DNA of 64,000 nucleotides from Doryteuthis pealeii (GCA_023376005.1 CM042147.1:115431494-115495493); one strand, 5' to 3'. Counted from the stretch's first letter, positions 33,836-43,900 are shown. The notes: generated by a model not told the origin, from the letters alone. Made by a program: numbers and translations.

Positions 33836-34070
33836 ACCTAAAGTCGGTATCAGCCAATCAGCGATGGAGTCTATCGCCTTTTCACTAGCGCTAGACCAAG
33901 GAGATTGTTTTTGCATCTGAGGCGGAGCGACACACCTACCATCAGCTCCTTACTTTACAGCACATAATCCCTGTGCTACTCATACGCTGAATTAACGAGG
34001 GCCGGTATCGAACTAGGAACCTTGTGGTTTCTAGCTGAACACTCTACCGATTGAGCTAAACTGTCCCGAT
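33836..34070 (-). mobile_element. SINE-A, near full length
   Basis: The minus strand starts GGGACAGTTTAGCTCAATCG, box B GTTCGATACCGG, body complete to the tail end GGCTGATACCGACTTTAGG. Shared with 54,630-54,860. Confidence 0.85.
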
Positions 34071-34806
34071 CAAGCTAAATTTTGCCAAATTTAAATCTCA
34101 CGCACAGAGGTGGTTGCACTAGACTGATGGTAAGTTGAAAGTGAGCAATGAATATCACCTGTGTACCTTGTTTTACTGCCAAGTCAGACATTAGTTATAG
34201 ACACTTGTACATTTCTAAACTTTTTTTTTTTTGCCAACGGTACTAAAAATTTGTGTTTCTTTTTAATTTTAATTGCATGCATACACGTTACTATAAGTTC
34301 GATAAGGCAGCAATTTTACAAAAGTCAGTTTTTACTTTAAGTCTTTGTGTTGTGTAAGTTTCATTTCAAAGAACATTAGAAATTACTTAAAATAACATAA
34401 AGTTTCTCAAGTCGCTATAAATGTAACAGCCTGATTCTGCCAGTAGATTTTGCATCAATTTCTATAAGAGAATAGTTTTTACTTTCAGACTTGAAGTGGT
34501 GTGTGAGTTTTGTTGCTTAGAGTACAGGAGAAATTACATAAGATAAAAGTACTTTAACCCTTTTACCTGTTAGTTTATTGGCTTTGTACCTGGGTTCATA
34601 AAACCTACAAAAAGTGGGGCAAAAAGCACACTCTGCTCCAGGGTACAGACATCTTTGTTTAAAACCCCTCATTCCATTAAAAGAAAGGATATATTCAGCT
34701 TTTTATTCTGAGTATCTGAGTCTGAAATATCAGGCTAATAGTGCATAGTAGAATAATTCTGAGTTTTAAATATTTTGATTACAACGTAAAGTATGTTATA
34801 ATGTGA
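34071..34806. other. no gene or recognised repeat
   Basis: Low-copy sequence shared with 54,861-55,595. TTACATAAGATAAAAGTA and CAAGTCGCTATAAATG-like stretches recur weakly, perhaps an old tandem duplication. No gene. Confidence 0.4.
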
Positions 34807-35165
34807 CCATGGTTTGTTTGTTTGTTTGTTTTGTTTTATTTTACGGCATACCAACCACGGTGAGGCATTTAATGCCGACAAAGATTTGAAAGATTTGTAG
34901 CGATAGTTTAAAATATTTAAAAAACTTTTTATAAACACATTTTACAATTTAACCCATACATGGGACCCTAGCAGGTACTACCACTCCGGGTCAGAGTGGA
35001 CCTGGAAGCAATGGTGATGAAGAGGTGCTTCATATTCCCCAGACCTCCTGAAGTGGAACCTCACCATCAGATTAATTTAACGTCATACCCAGGACATGAA
35101 AACCTTAGCCACCCACTTCAAGCATCTATATGATAAAAAGGGTTGGAGCTTGCCATAAGGGCAAT
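34807..35165 (-). mobile_element. element C, 5'-truncated
   Basis: The TTGTTTGTTTGTTTTGTTTT at the left is the 3' A-rich tail on the minus strand. Then GGCATTTAATGCCGACAAAG, TACCACTCCGGGTCAGAGTG and CCTCACCATCAGATT, ending near CCATAAGGGCAATATG. Shared with 55,600-55,960. Confidence 0.75.
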
Positions 35166-36300
35166 ATGATTGTGAGCATGCTAATGCAGTGTAGGAGACA
35201 GAGGGAGAAAAGGGTAAATAAATTAATGACAGACAACAAGGGTTAAAAACAAGGAAGAGTGGTGGGATGAATGAGTGTTCTCTTCTTGGGTCTGCTGCAG
35301 ATAGAAGCTGGTGATAGAATTGAATTATCAGGAGAGGTTGATACACATCACTGGTATGGTGTTCAGTTAAAATATTATGCTTACAGTGTATAGTAGAATA
35401 TCACTTAGCCAAGATACATCGAGTATATAGGTTCCAAAGGGTTAAATCACAACAGCATCACTCCTTGTCATGACATGCTTATCTGTTCATGAAATTTTCC
35501 CAGTAGGTGGTCAAATTATATTGATTGAGACTTTGAGATACCGTAAGCAGCCTGAGTCCTTTGTTTATCAAAATGGCTTGATTCGGCTTTAAATGACCTG
35601 AAAAGGGTTAATATGTTGTAAAAAAAAACAACAACCAATTCACATAATGTCTGTAGAGTAAGTACTGAGGTAGTGTTGTGTGGATGTGTACCATCATACT
35701 TTTTGGGCCTTTACGAAAAGTCGTGATAAAAACAGTTAAAAACAGGTTTTATTTCAGGAACGTGTACAATGAGGTCCGTGTGGCTGTATGTCCACGTTTG
35801 TAGTCAAGTCTCTATTTCCGGGGTTTCGCCCTATCGAGATTTTTCCCTTAATCTCGCTAGGTCGAGATGTCAGGACACTACACATGAATCATAGCAAAAT
35901 TTAACTTAGATTATAGCAAATAAAGATGTAATATCCTTCATGATCTTCAGACAAACAACCGACAGAAAGCAGTGTCAATCATTTGATTTTATAACGCTAA
36001 ACGAATTTGCTACGAATGCAAATTTACTGAACAAGGGAAGCGAACTTATTTCCAAATGTAGACATTTGAACAATTTCTTATTATGTCATTTACCACCCGA
36101 CCCTAATTAATCCCTTATTTTTCGCCCTCTATTTATCTATTTAAGAAAAATTCATCTGGACACCGTGTGCATTAAGATCTAAGCATGTTTATTTATTTAT
36201 TTAAAATATAAGTTTAGCGTTATAACATTCCATCGCGTGAACACGCTTTCCGTTTATATAAACGCTATAAAAAACATCGTTTTTTTTTTTAAATCTTAAC
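35166..36300. other. low-copy DNA, no gene
   Basis: Shared with 55,961-57,050. A moderately GC-rich stretch at about 35,760-35,885 (AGTCAAGTCTCTATTTCCGG, GATGTCAGGACACTACACAT) has the look of an LTR end, but I find no partner or boundary. Confidence 0.4.
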
Positions 36301-36306
36301 ATTTGA

Positions 36307-36347
36307 CCGTCTGATGATTGCAAGTACGCATAAAACTTTAGTTACGG
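36307..36347 (+). ncRNA. hammerhead-like motif, missing from the second copy
   Basis: CCGU, CUGAUGA, a UUGC-AAGUAC-GCA helix II region, UAAAA in place of UGAAA (G12 changed), C-UUUA-G, UU, ACGG. Helix I is CCGU/ACGG (4 bp). The surrounding ~95 bp are absent at 57,045. The same element lies inverted at 38,660-38,868. Confidence 0.5.
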
Positions 36348-36460
36348 GATATTAAATCCATAATATTTGATATTTGATTTTAAATCTTCTCTGCTATTCA
36401 TATGCTAATACATTTCACATTCATTCTCCATTCATTCTATATACATATATATATATACAT

Positions 36461-36721
36461 TATAATATAGGTACAAGTGATAACCTACTCGAGTTTCACC
36501 ATAAGGATCTTCAGGGTTAAATCCACGGAATTAATCGAGATACCCATTAATTGCAGTGTGTGTTCATTGCATTAAACTGTTCGATAACGAACAGTTTAAC
36601 GCAATGAACACACTTGTGTAATCGACTGAAATTAATCGGTATCTCAATTAATTCAGTGGATTTAACCCTGAAGATCCTTATTGTGAAACTCGAATAGGTT
36701 ATCACTTGTACCTATATTATA
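36461..36721. repeat. 261 bp palindrome with a hammerhead-like motif on each arm
   Basis: Arms of ~125 bp run from TATAATATAGGTACAAGTGA to its reverse complement. The centre is CTGTTCGATAACGAACAG. Arms contain AATTAATCGAGATACC and GAACACACTTGTGTAATCGA. The motif lies at 36,481-36,519 (minus) and 36,663-36,701 (plus). Shared with 57,169-57,430, where both arms are more alike. Confidence 0.85.
36663..36701 (+). ncRNA. hammerhead-like motif, right palindrome arm
   Basis: UAACC, CUGAAGA, U, a weak CC-UUAU-UG helix II, GAAA, CUCGAAU, A, GGUUA. Helix I is 5 bp (UAACC/GGUUA). On the left arm (36,481-36,519, minus) the third stem is a clean ACUCGAGU and helix II is CC/GG. Helix II is too short to trust alone. 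Confidence 0.4.
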
Positions 36722-36844
36722 ATAAATTTACTCTACTTACGTATCGAGAACTTTGTATTTGTTATTTCGCTGACTTACCCCCCTGAATTCTGCACCACCT
36801 AACCATCGTGACCATATTCACCGGTAAGTTACCTTTTCCATTAT

Positions 36845-36852
36845 ACACACAG

Positions 36853-36917
<65 letters not shown>

Positions 36918-37056
36918 TCATCCACAGACACGTGTTTCGGCGTTTCACGCCTTTTTAGCGTGGCTTGGCACAACAACTATCCTTGGCTAGGGTCGAACTC
37001 AGACTGACTGTTTGCCAGCCTGATATCTTATCCCCTCGGCCACTGACAGCTGCTAT
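36845..37056 (-). mobile_element. SINE-H: tRNA-like head plus hammerhead plus microsatellite
   Basis: On the minus strand: a class II tRNA-like head with box A AGTGGCCGAGGGGATAAG and box B GAGTTCGACCC (37,052 to 36,985), a ~25 base link, the hammerhead (36,963 to 36,922), then ATGACTTATATAT into (TA)n and (TG)n. The same order is seen at 38,945 (plus), 57,540 and 60,020. This is a short retroposon whose 3' part is a ribozyme-like fold. Family name is local. Confidence 0.65.
36922..36963 (-). ncRNA. hammerhead-like ribozyme of SINE-H
   Basis: Minus strand: CCACG, CUAAAAA (consensus CUGANGA, two changes), GGCGU-GAA-ACGCC, GAAA, C-ACGU-G, UC, UGUGG. Helix I 5 bp, helix II 5 bp directly joined with the usual G10.1-C11.1 pair, helix III two pairs, GUC cleavage triplet. 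The counterpart at 57,598 has CUGAAAA, one change from consensus. Confidence 0.65.
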
Positions 37057-37244
37057 AGCGGGACTGGTGTTTTTAAACTATTAAATACATAGGTTTGTTT
37101 ACATATTTCTACGATAACAGAGAGATCTAGTTTTCGATCATTGCTTATATGCTTAGTAGTGAAAGTTAATTTAAATCACCAATTAGAGAGCTCATACCAA
37201 ATTTATGGGATATATATATAGAGAGAGATATGAGTAAGAAAAGG

Positions 37245-37360
37245 TGGAATGAAAACATCACACAATGCTGTTAAAGAAGAAAACAATTTATAATATAATC
37301 ATAGCTGATACTGATCAATATTTCGATTTTACAAAAATCATCATCAGAGCTCATTCACTC
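37245..37360 (-). repeat. dispersed repeat with hammerhead, second copy of the 16.9 kb family
   Basis: CATCACACAATGCTGTTAAA, then the reversed hammerhead, then GAGCTCATTC. Shares order and sequence with 16,877-17,000 and 57,930-58,040. Confidence 0.65.
37303..37351 (-). ncRNA. hammerhead-like ribozyme motif, three stems
   Basis: Minus strand: AGCU, CUGAUGA, U, GAUUUU-UGU-AAAAUC, GAAA, UAUU-GAUC-AGUA, UC, AGCU. Helix I AGCU/AGCU (4 bp), helix II 6 bp after one extra U, helix III 4 bp plus A15.1-U16.1, C at the cleavage position. Compared with 16,940, helix I and helix II bases change while pairing is kept. Confidence 0.65.
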
Positions 37361-38535
37361 CCGTAGTTGTTTGGGTCGGAGAGGAAAGTCAAAATGAGTT
37401 TACAAAACAAAAAACCTTGATACTGCAAAAAACGAAAGACGTTACAATATTCACCAACGTGGGCATTTCGCGCCATATATATGTCGGTCATGTTCCATGT
37501 ATATCTTTTGTCAACAAATGTAGCGAATTTTTGAGATGTTGGCAACAAGGCGAAAACAATTTAAACGGAAGGGGATGGGTGTTAAGAAATGTGACGGTTG
37601 GAATTCAAAAGACTTTTAGTAAAGGAATTTTTTACGATTAAATGTTTTTATTATAGAGAGAGATATATAATCATTTTTATTATAGAGAGAGATATATAAT
37701 CATTATACAATCTCTAAAAGACTATTTCCAAATTTTCTTGATTGTATTTAGGGAATTGCAGGTAAACATAGCCCTGTTCCCAGTGTGATCATTTTTGATA
37801 GTGAATTCAAGATGCAAATAAACTCTGTATTATCTTTCAAGTATCCGTTTCCGACTGGTTCAGCTCACCAGCTGAAAAACAGAATGTAGAAAATGTGAAG
37901 AAAAATTGAAAAGTCTGTTAATGGCAGACTGGTATTTCTTCTGATGATTTATCATTCCCAGACCCTTAAAACCCCCTTTTTTTTATCTTCTCTACTTGAT
38001 CCAGCATCTGAGGGGACAAGGACCCCCAATGCCTTGCATGCAAATGAGTCATTAAGCAACTTAAAGAGAGAATCAAAGATCTAATGGCGGTGGTTGAGTT
38101 TGGGGTGGTTTTGAGGGGCAGGTCATGAGTGATTCTGAACTGCCTTAACTGAAAGAGAATCTGTCAGAGTGGCCATTGTCCATCTCAACACTGGACTGTC
38201 CAATCTCTGATGATCATTCATCCATAAGGTTCTGCACTTTTATGGCAAACACTGTAAGGACATTATAGGTTATAATCTTTATCTTTCACGGGAACCTATT
38301 GACAACAGGGGACAGTCATGTGCGCAAGCAGGGGAAATAGAATTGAAACGGGGGTTGAGATGGGTGGAAGGGTGGAGGGTTTGGACGGGGGGTGGGAAGG
38401 AGGGGATTATGATTTGGTTGGTCAGTTTGATGACTAATTAGGATAATAATAGCAATCAAAGAGGAGAGGAAAAACTTGTTTTAATTCCTGTTTATCTGGA
38501 TAGTCACCTTCATGATGTGCTTGTGTAGGTTTACA
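37361..38535. other. low-copy DNA, no gene supported
   Basis: The longest stretch free of recognised dispersed repeats. TTATAGAGAGAGATATATAA occurs twice near 37,655-37,705. Shared with 58,041-59,205 at high similarity. I see no long frame with support. The short frames at 37,351-37,641 are not credible by length. Confidence 0.45.
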
Positions 38536-38537
38536 TC

Positions 38538-38672
<135 letters not shown>

Positions 38673-38773
38673 AATGGAGAATGAATGAGAAAAGTATTGC
38701 CATATGATGGTGCTCAATTCTAAAATAACAGAGCAGTTTTAAAATCAAATATTAGATATTATGGATTCAATAT

Positions 38774-38868
38774 CCCGTAACTAAAGTTTCATATTTACTT
38801 GCAATCGTCAGACAGTCAAAATGTTGACCGTCTGGTGATTGTAAGTATGCATGAAACTTTAGTTATGG
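38774..38868. repeat. inverted repeat with paired hammerhead-like motifs
   Basis: Arms CCCGTAACTAAAGTTTCATA and its complement GCATGAAACTTTAGTTATGG flank AGTCAAAATGTTGAC. Left motif 38,775-38,815 (minus): CUGU, CUGACGA, ..., UGAAAC-UUUA-GUU, ACGG. Right motif 38,828-38,868 (plus): CCGU, CUGGUGA (A6 to G), ..., UGAAAC-UUUA-GUU, AUGG. In the second block (59,449-59,542) the palindrome extends further on the right. Confidence 0.6.
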
Positions 38869-38944
38869 ATGGAACACTCACTGGCGGCCCTTACATATAT
38901 GCATATGTATGTATTTATCACTTAGAAATCCTTATCCTAGATTG

Positions 38945-39076
38945 TAGGTGCTGATGGCCGAGGAGTTAAGAAGCCTGACTGATGATAAATCGATCGGGTT
39001 TCCATCCCGGCTGGGGGTTGTCTGCTAATGTCTAACCACACTAAAGAGATGTGATACGTCAAAACATGGTGTCTGT

Positions 39077-39124
<48 letters not shown>
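38945..39124 (+). mobile_element. SINE-H, second family member
   Basis: Class II tRNA-like head (box A GATGGCCGAGGAGTTAAGAA, box B GGGTTTCCATCCC), the linker GGGGGTTGTCTGCTAATGTC, a hammerhead-like motif, then (TA)n to 39,124. The head differs from the 36.9 kb copy yet the order is identical, so two subfamilies share one design. Confidence 0.6.
39036..39078 (+). ncRNA. hammerhead-like ribozyme of SINE-H, two core changes
   Basis: CCACA, CUAAAGA (G5 changed), GAUG-UGAUA-CGUC, AAAA (G12 changed), C-AUGGU-G, UC, UGUGG. Helix I 5 bp, helix II 4 bp, GUC triplet. Both core defects are G to A. The copy at 60,115-60,157 has further changes in helix II. Confidence 0.55.
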
Positions 39125-39130
<6 letters not shown>

Positions 39131-39880
39131 AAATACTATAATGTATTATTAGATACTATAAAATTATAAAGCGTATGTTACTATTGTTTACAAAGCAGTG
39201 TATTAGCCACATATCATCAAGACAAATCACTTTTAATATATATAGTTTATTATATACATCAACAACATTCATGCATTGTAGAAACATTGAATTTTAATAG
39301 AGTAACATTGAATTTAGTATTTTTACCAACCCTTCAACGGGTATAATAATGCTTGATAATTTGAAACTTTGAAAATTTTGGTTAAATTCGGATACCTTAA
39401 AATCTACGTCAAAATCCTGTGAAAACACGCCCAAATTGACCTGTTTTCACTATGTGTTGACGCAAGTAAAAAAAAAACAAACTTAAAAACTCTAGTAGAA
39501 CGCCTTAAAACTATGATATTAACGTTCCCACTGCTGTTTCTTGCAAGGGTCCATGGTCTTACACCATACTTGATAATTGGTACATTCGAAACATTTGGGT
39601 AAATAAAGACTGCTCAGTACTGTATATTTATTATGATTAATAGATAAAATCACAAACTTATTTTTATCTCATTACTTTGAGTTTCACTTAAAGTAGCAAG
39701 ATAAAAATGAGTTTGTTATTTTATTCATTAATTTTAATTTTATTAGTCAAAATAATTCATAATACAAAAATATCATAGAGCCAATTTGATAATATTGTTA
39801 AAAAGAAGAAAGAAAATCACACATTTTGCAACTTTACTATCTTTCTATCATCATGCAAGTGTATTGGAAATTCCATAACT
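39125..39880. other. AT-rich low-copy DNA, no gene
   Basis: Shared with 60,209-61,240, except that the second copy has a longer (TA)n and an inserted SINE-A. CAAACTTATTTTTATCTC and its reverse near 39,650-39,715 form a loose inverted repeat. Confidence 0.5.
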
Positions 39881-40560
39881 AATTATCTCCCCCTGGCGCT
39901 AGGGGGCGAATCGCCAACATCGTATGTTGGCGCCAATACCAAAAAACTTCATTTATCACGGAGCACCCACTGAGGGTAGTCGCGTAAACAGCGGTCCCTA
40001 CACTTCATTCATCACTTAGCCCCAAAACAGGACCCACTTATCGCATAGCAGTACTGGAGGAGAGACGTAAAAACACCAAGCACTCTTTACTAAGCCCAAA
40101 CAGGGCCCACTTACCACAGAACTCTACAACCAGCTCCCTTCTAAGGCATTGTATCAGCATACGTTAAAAGGCGGGTACAATAGCACACTTATTGAAGGAC
40201 GAGAAACTACCGAGACGAAGCGTCTTATCAACATTTCCTACCGACGAACAGAATACCCTGTTATCACTATTACTCCAAGAACTCAGCTCAACTCACAGAT
40301 AAGTCTCGTAGCAAATGCCATTAAAATTTGCAACAATTTTATGTAATTTTTTGTCAATACAAGTGTCTGCATTTACTTTCGTGTTTGTTCCTTCTTTGTC
40401 CGACAATTTGCCTACAACTACGGAGAAATAAGAGCTCCTTCGAAAACCGTAAATACGCTTAAGCGTTGGCAATAAAACACACATACAGCAGTAACCTGAT
40501 TTATATTGCCCTCTTCAATTATTCAATATCCCTGGTCACGACACTACATAACATGACCAG
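39881..40560. other. unclassified GC-richer segment, possibly an LTR
   Basis: Begins near CCCCCTGGCGCTAGGGGGCG with a small palindrome, and GCCAACATCGTATGTTGGCG forms a second. A CAATAAAACACACATACAGC stretch resembles a polyadenylation signal. The end is near CACGACACTACA. It looks like an LTR, but I find no flanking duplication. A 65-codon frame at 40,149 is shared with 61,508 and differs by several residues. Confidence 0.35.
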
Positions 40561-40570
40561 AAAGATTATA

Positions 40571-41051
40571 TCTCTTATTATAATGGAGATAGTGTGTTTT
40601 TCTGTCTGTAACCGAAACTAGATATTTAGATATTTACCATGTACCCCACGTGTACGGGTTAGGCACAAGGCCCTATTAATGTGGGACCACCACAAGCCAT
40701 GGGTGGCAGGTGCAAAAATTGGATTGAACCCTTCGGTATTCCCCCTCAAGGGGGACCTCAGGCACTGGGCAATAAGTCCAGCCCTGTCCCTTTAAATCAA
40801 GGGGGCAGGTGTTGCCTGAGGGGTAGTCCCCTGGGATCAAGGCTGTTAATTGCATCAAGAGTCCAGAGCCGAATCCCGTTGGCCGGATCTACATGGTAAT
40901 TACCTCGTACTCCACTTGTATGGGTTGGGCACAAGGCCCTATTAATCTTTTTGTCTGCATTCTTATTTAGTTTCATTAGCCTAATTCAGTATAACATTTT
41001 ATTACATCAAAACTTAAATACTTGCACCCGGATGGTGCATAGATTTACTAG
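40571..41051 (+). mobile_element. Helitron-like element whose body is replaced by element D
   Basis: TCTCTTATTATAATGGAGAT start after A, 3' hairpin with one changed loop-side base (GCACCCGGATGGTGC), then CTAG at 41,048-41,051 followed by T. Only the first ~50 and last ~120 bases of the Helitron remain, with element D sequence between them. Shared with 61,930-62,414. Confidence 0.7.
40629..40938 (+). mobile_element. element D, one full and one partial unit in tandem
   Basis: First unit 40,629-40,886, then ATCTACAT, then the first ~45 bases of a second unit (CGTACTCCACTTGTATGGG, GCACAAGGCCCTATTAAT). ATCTACAT is the same 8-mer that flanks the element at 11,734 (minus strand), suggesting the tandem arose by exchange between flanking duplications. 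Confidence 0.6.
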
Positions 41052-42235
41052 TGTATATAATACTGAGTGTTTGTCTGCATCTGCACCCATATATGGGCAA
41101 GGGTTATTCAATATATAGACAATTATATAAAAAGAGATTTTTTTTAAAAAGCATTGATTTTTTACCCGACAAGAATAAATAAAACAGAAAACGTCTTCAG
41201 CATAAAATATCTGAAGGGTTGAAAATGCTGTAAAATCCAACAGACCAACCAACAATTTGCTTATTCAGCAGTGACTCTGACCCGGAGTAGTCGTACCTGT
41301 TAGGGTCATATCTCTGGGTTAAATAGATCAAAATGAGTTTTTTAAAATGTTTTTTTAAAAGATTTTTTTAATTGCATACACGACAAGAATAAATAAAACA
41401 AAAATGTCTTCGGCATAAAATAACCCAAGGGTTGACATGCTGTAAAATTTAACAGACCAACCAACGATTTTCTTATTTAGTGATGACTCCGACCCGGAGT
41501 GGTAGTACCTGTTAGGGTAACATCTTTGGGTCAAATACATCAAAATGAGTATTATTAGTGTTATTCGGACTATTGTCCCCATCTTCATTGTTATTTGTAC
41601 AACGTTTCGGCCGATATACCCTCCGGCCTTCTTCAGGTATTTCTTGTCGGATTCGGGAACCTTCTCGGACTCGGGAACCTTCTTTTCGAACTCGGGAACT
41701 TTCTTGTCGTAATCGGGAGCCATCACGAAATCATTATTCAGAAATACCTGAAGAAGGCCGGAGGGTATATCGGCCGAAACGTTGTACAAATAACAATGAA
41801 GATGCGGACAATAGTCCGAATAACACTAATAATACTAATCTTCAAGCCTCATCTCAAACATTCAGAGAAATAACATCAAAATGAGTTTTAAAATGTTTTT
41901 AAAAAGTTTTTTTTTTAATTGAATACCCGACAAAAATGAATAAAACAAAAACGTCTCTGGCATAAAATAACCCAATGGGTTGATATGCTGTAAAGTCCAA
42001 CAGACCAATGAAAAAAATGTTTTTATTCAGTGGTGATTCTGACCTGGAATGGTAGTATCTGTTAGGGTATCATCTTAGATAAAAATAAGTTTTAAAAAAT
42101 TTTTTTTTAAATTTAGTTTCCTTTGAATTGAATACCCAACAAGAATGAATAGAATAAACACGTCTTTGGCATAGAATAACCCAACAAGGGTTGACATGCC
42201 GTAAAATCCAACCAACCAACTGACTAAATATCTTT
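41052..42235 (+). repeat. tandem element C 3' ends (about four units)
   Basis: Units of ~220-240 bp each hold CGACAAGAATAAATAAAACA, GGCATAAAATAACCCAAGGG, TGACCCGGAGTGGTAGTACC and a CAAAATGAG-T(n) join. Successive units start near 41,165, 41,388, 41,930 and 42,140. A foldback interrupts the third interval. Shared with 62,415-63,600. Confidence 0.7.
41550..41872. mobile_element. foldback element with 13 bp direct repeats
   Basis: Arms 41,550-41,646 and 41,738-41,834 are near-perfect reverse complements around a spacer with repeated TCGGGAACCTTCTTG-like units. Each arm carries CUGAAGA-A-GGCCG...CGGCC-GAAAC-GUU-GUA (minus about 41,598-41,640, plus 41,745-41,786). ACATCAAAATGAG flanks it at 41,537-41,549 and 41,873-41,885. 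The surrounding array repeats this word, so the duplication is suggestive only. Confidence 0.7.
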
Positions 42236-42735
42236 TTATTTATTTATTTTTAACTCCTCGGCCATCTTTTATGTTTAAAGAGCCAGATATCTCTTTAGAA
42301 TCAAGAGACTGATGAGGATCTAACACACATTCAATTTATAAAAAAGGAAAACGTTGTGTTCTATTTAAGAAATAATGCTATCTGTTTTCCCACCAAGTCA
42401 GTCATCTAAATCCGGGAGTATAATATCTGTTTACTCACAAACTCATTCCATCGTCATTTTTGAAACCAAAATCTTCATCATCTCTGAACAATCCCATCAG
42501 CACATAAATGTTTTTTGAAGAAGAAGAGAGAATGAATTAATTAATGAATAGAATTAGCAAACAAATAACCTTAATTTAATTAATTCATTTTAATTAATTG
42601 TTTTAATCTTTTTTTCAAGAAAAAAATTGTAATTGGGGAAACAGTTTAAGATTACATTTTTTCTTCTTTTTTTTGTAAAAAGATTAAAATTGTTATTTTT
42701 ACAGTTCTTCATAAAGCATGAATATCTCTTACACT
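42236..42735. other. low-copy AT-rich DNA, end of the duplicated block
   Basis: Matches 63,601-64,000 as far as the window allows (to about 42,628). No gene. Confidence 0.5.
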
Positions 42736-42762
42736 TTCTCTCTGTCTCTCTGTCACTCTGTC

Positions 42763-42798
<36 letters not shown>

Positions 42799-43900
42799 GT
42801 GAAGATTTCCTTTCTCTTCTTTAACTTTCTTCGCATTTCTTTCTTTTCTTTAACTCATAGCCTTTCCTTCTTTTCTTTTCATTGTCTTAGCTCTTGTTTT
42901 TCTCTTTCTTGAATTCTTAGCCTTTTCTTTCTCTTTCTTTAACTCTTAGCCCTTTCTTTCTCTTTCTTGAACTCTTAACCTTTCTTTCTCTTTCTTTAAC
43001 TCTTAGCCTTTCTTTCTCTTTCTTTAACTCTTAGCCTTTCTTTCTCTTTCTTGAACCCTTAGCCTTTCTTTCTCTTTCTTGAACCCTTAGCCTTTCTTTC
43101 TCTTTCTTGAACTCTTAGCCTTTCTTTCTCTTTCTTGAACCTTTCTTAGCCTTTCTTTCTCTTCTTTAACTCTTAGCCTTTCTTTCTCTTTCTTGAACCC
43201 TTAGCCTTTCTTTCTCTTTCTTCTTAGCCTTTCTTTCTTCTTCTTTAACTCTTAGCCTTTCTTTCTCTTTCTTGAACCTTAGCCTTTCTTTCTCTTTTTG
43301 AACCCTTAGCCTTTCTTTCTCTTTCTTTAACTCTTAGCCTTTCTTTCTCTTTCTTGAACCCTTTAGCCTTTCTTTCTCTTTCTTGACCCTTAGCCTTTTT
43401 CTTTCTCTTTCTTTAACTCTTAGCCTTTCTTTCTCTTTCTTGAACCCTTAGCCTTTCTTTCTCTTTCTTTAACCTTAGCCTTCTTTCTCTTTCTTTTAAC
43501 TCTTAGCCTCTTTCTCTTCTTGAACCCTTAGCCTTTCTTTCTCTTTCCTTAACTCTTAGCCTTTTTTCTCTTTCTTTAACCTCAGCCTTTCTTCTCTTTC
43601 TTGAACTCTCAGCTTTCTTCTCTTTCTTGAACTCTTAGCCTTTTCTTTCTCTTTCTTGAACTCTTAGCATTTCTTTCTCCTTTCTTAACTCTTAGCCTTT
43701 CTTCTCTTTCTTGAACTCTTAGCCTTCTTCTCTTCTTTGAACTTAGCCTTTCTTTGTCTTTCTTAACTCTACCTTTCTTTCTCTTTCTGAATTCTTACCC
43801 TTTTTAATATTTTTTTAACTCTTACCCTTTCTTCTCTTTCTGAGCTTTTAATTCTTTCTTTCTCTTTTCTTTCAGCTCTAAGGCATTTTCCTTTTTTTCT
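42736..43900 (+). repeat. ~28 bp pyrimidine minisatellite up to the gap
   Basis: (CT)n at 42,780-42,798, then about 40 units of CTTTCTTTCTCTTTCTTGAA plus CCCTTAGC or CTCTTAGC. Units become irregular after ~43,500, with many single-base gaps that look like sequencing or assembly error. No coding potential. Confidence 0.9.

Noticed and set aside
39650..39715. Terminal inverted repeats of a DNA transposon
   Set aside because: A loose AT-rich inverted repeat with no target duplication and no second boundary.
40149..40346. 65-codon frame (also 61,508-61,705)
   Set aside because: Several residue changes between copies, no family match, and it sits in an LTR-like segment. Too little to call a gene.
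41558..41884. 108-codon Arg/Thr/Pro-rich frame shared with 62,934-63,260
   Set aside because: It crosses the two arms and spacer of a foldback. Frames on both strands mirror each other, as a palindrome makes them.
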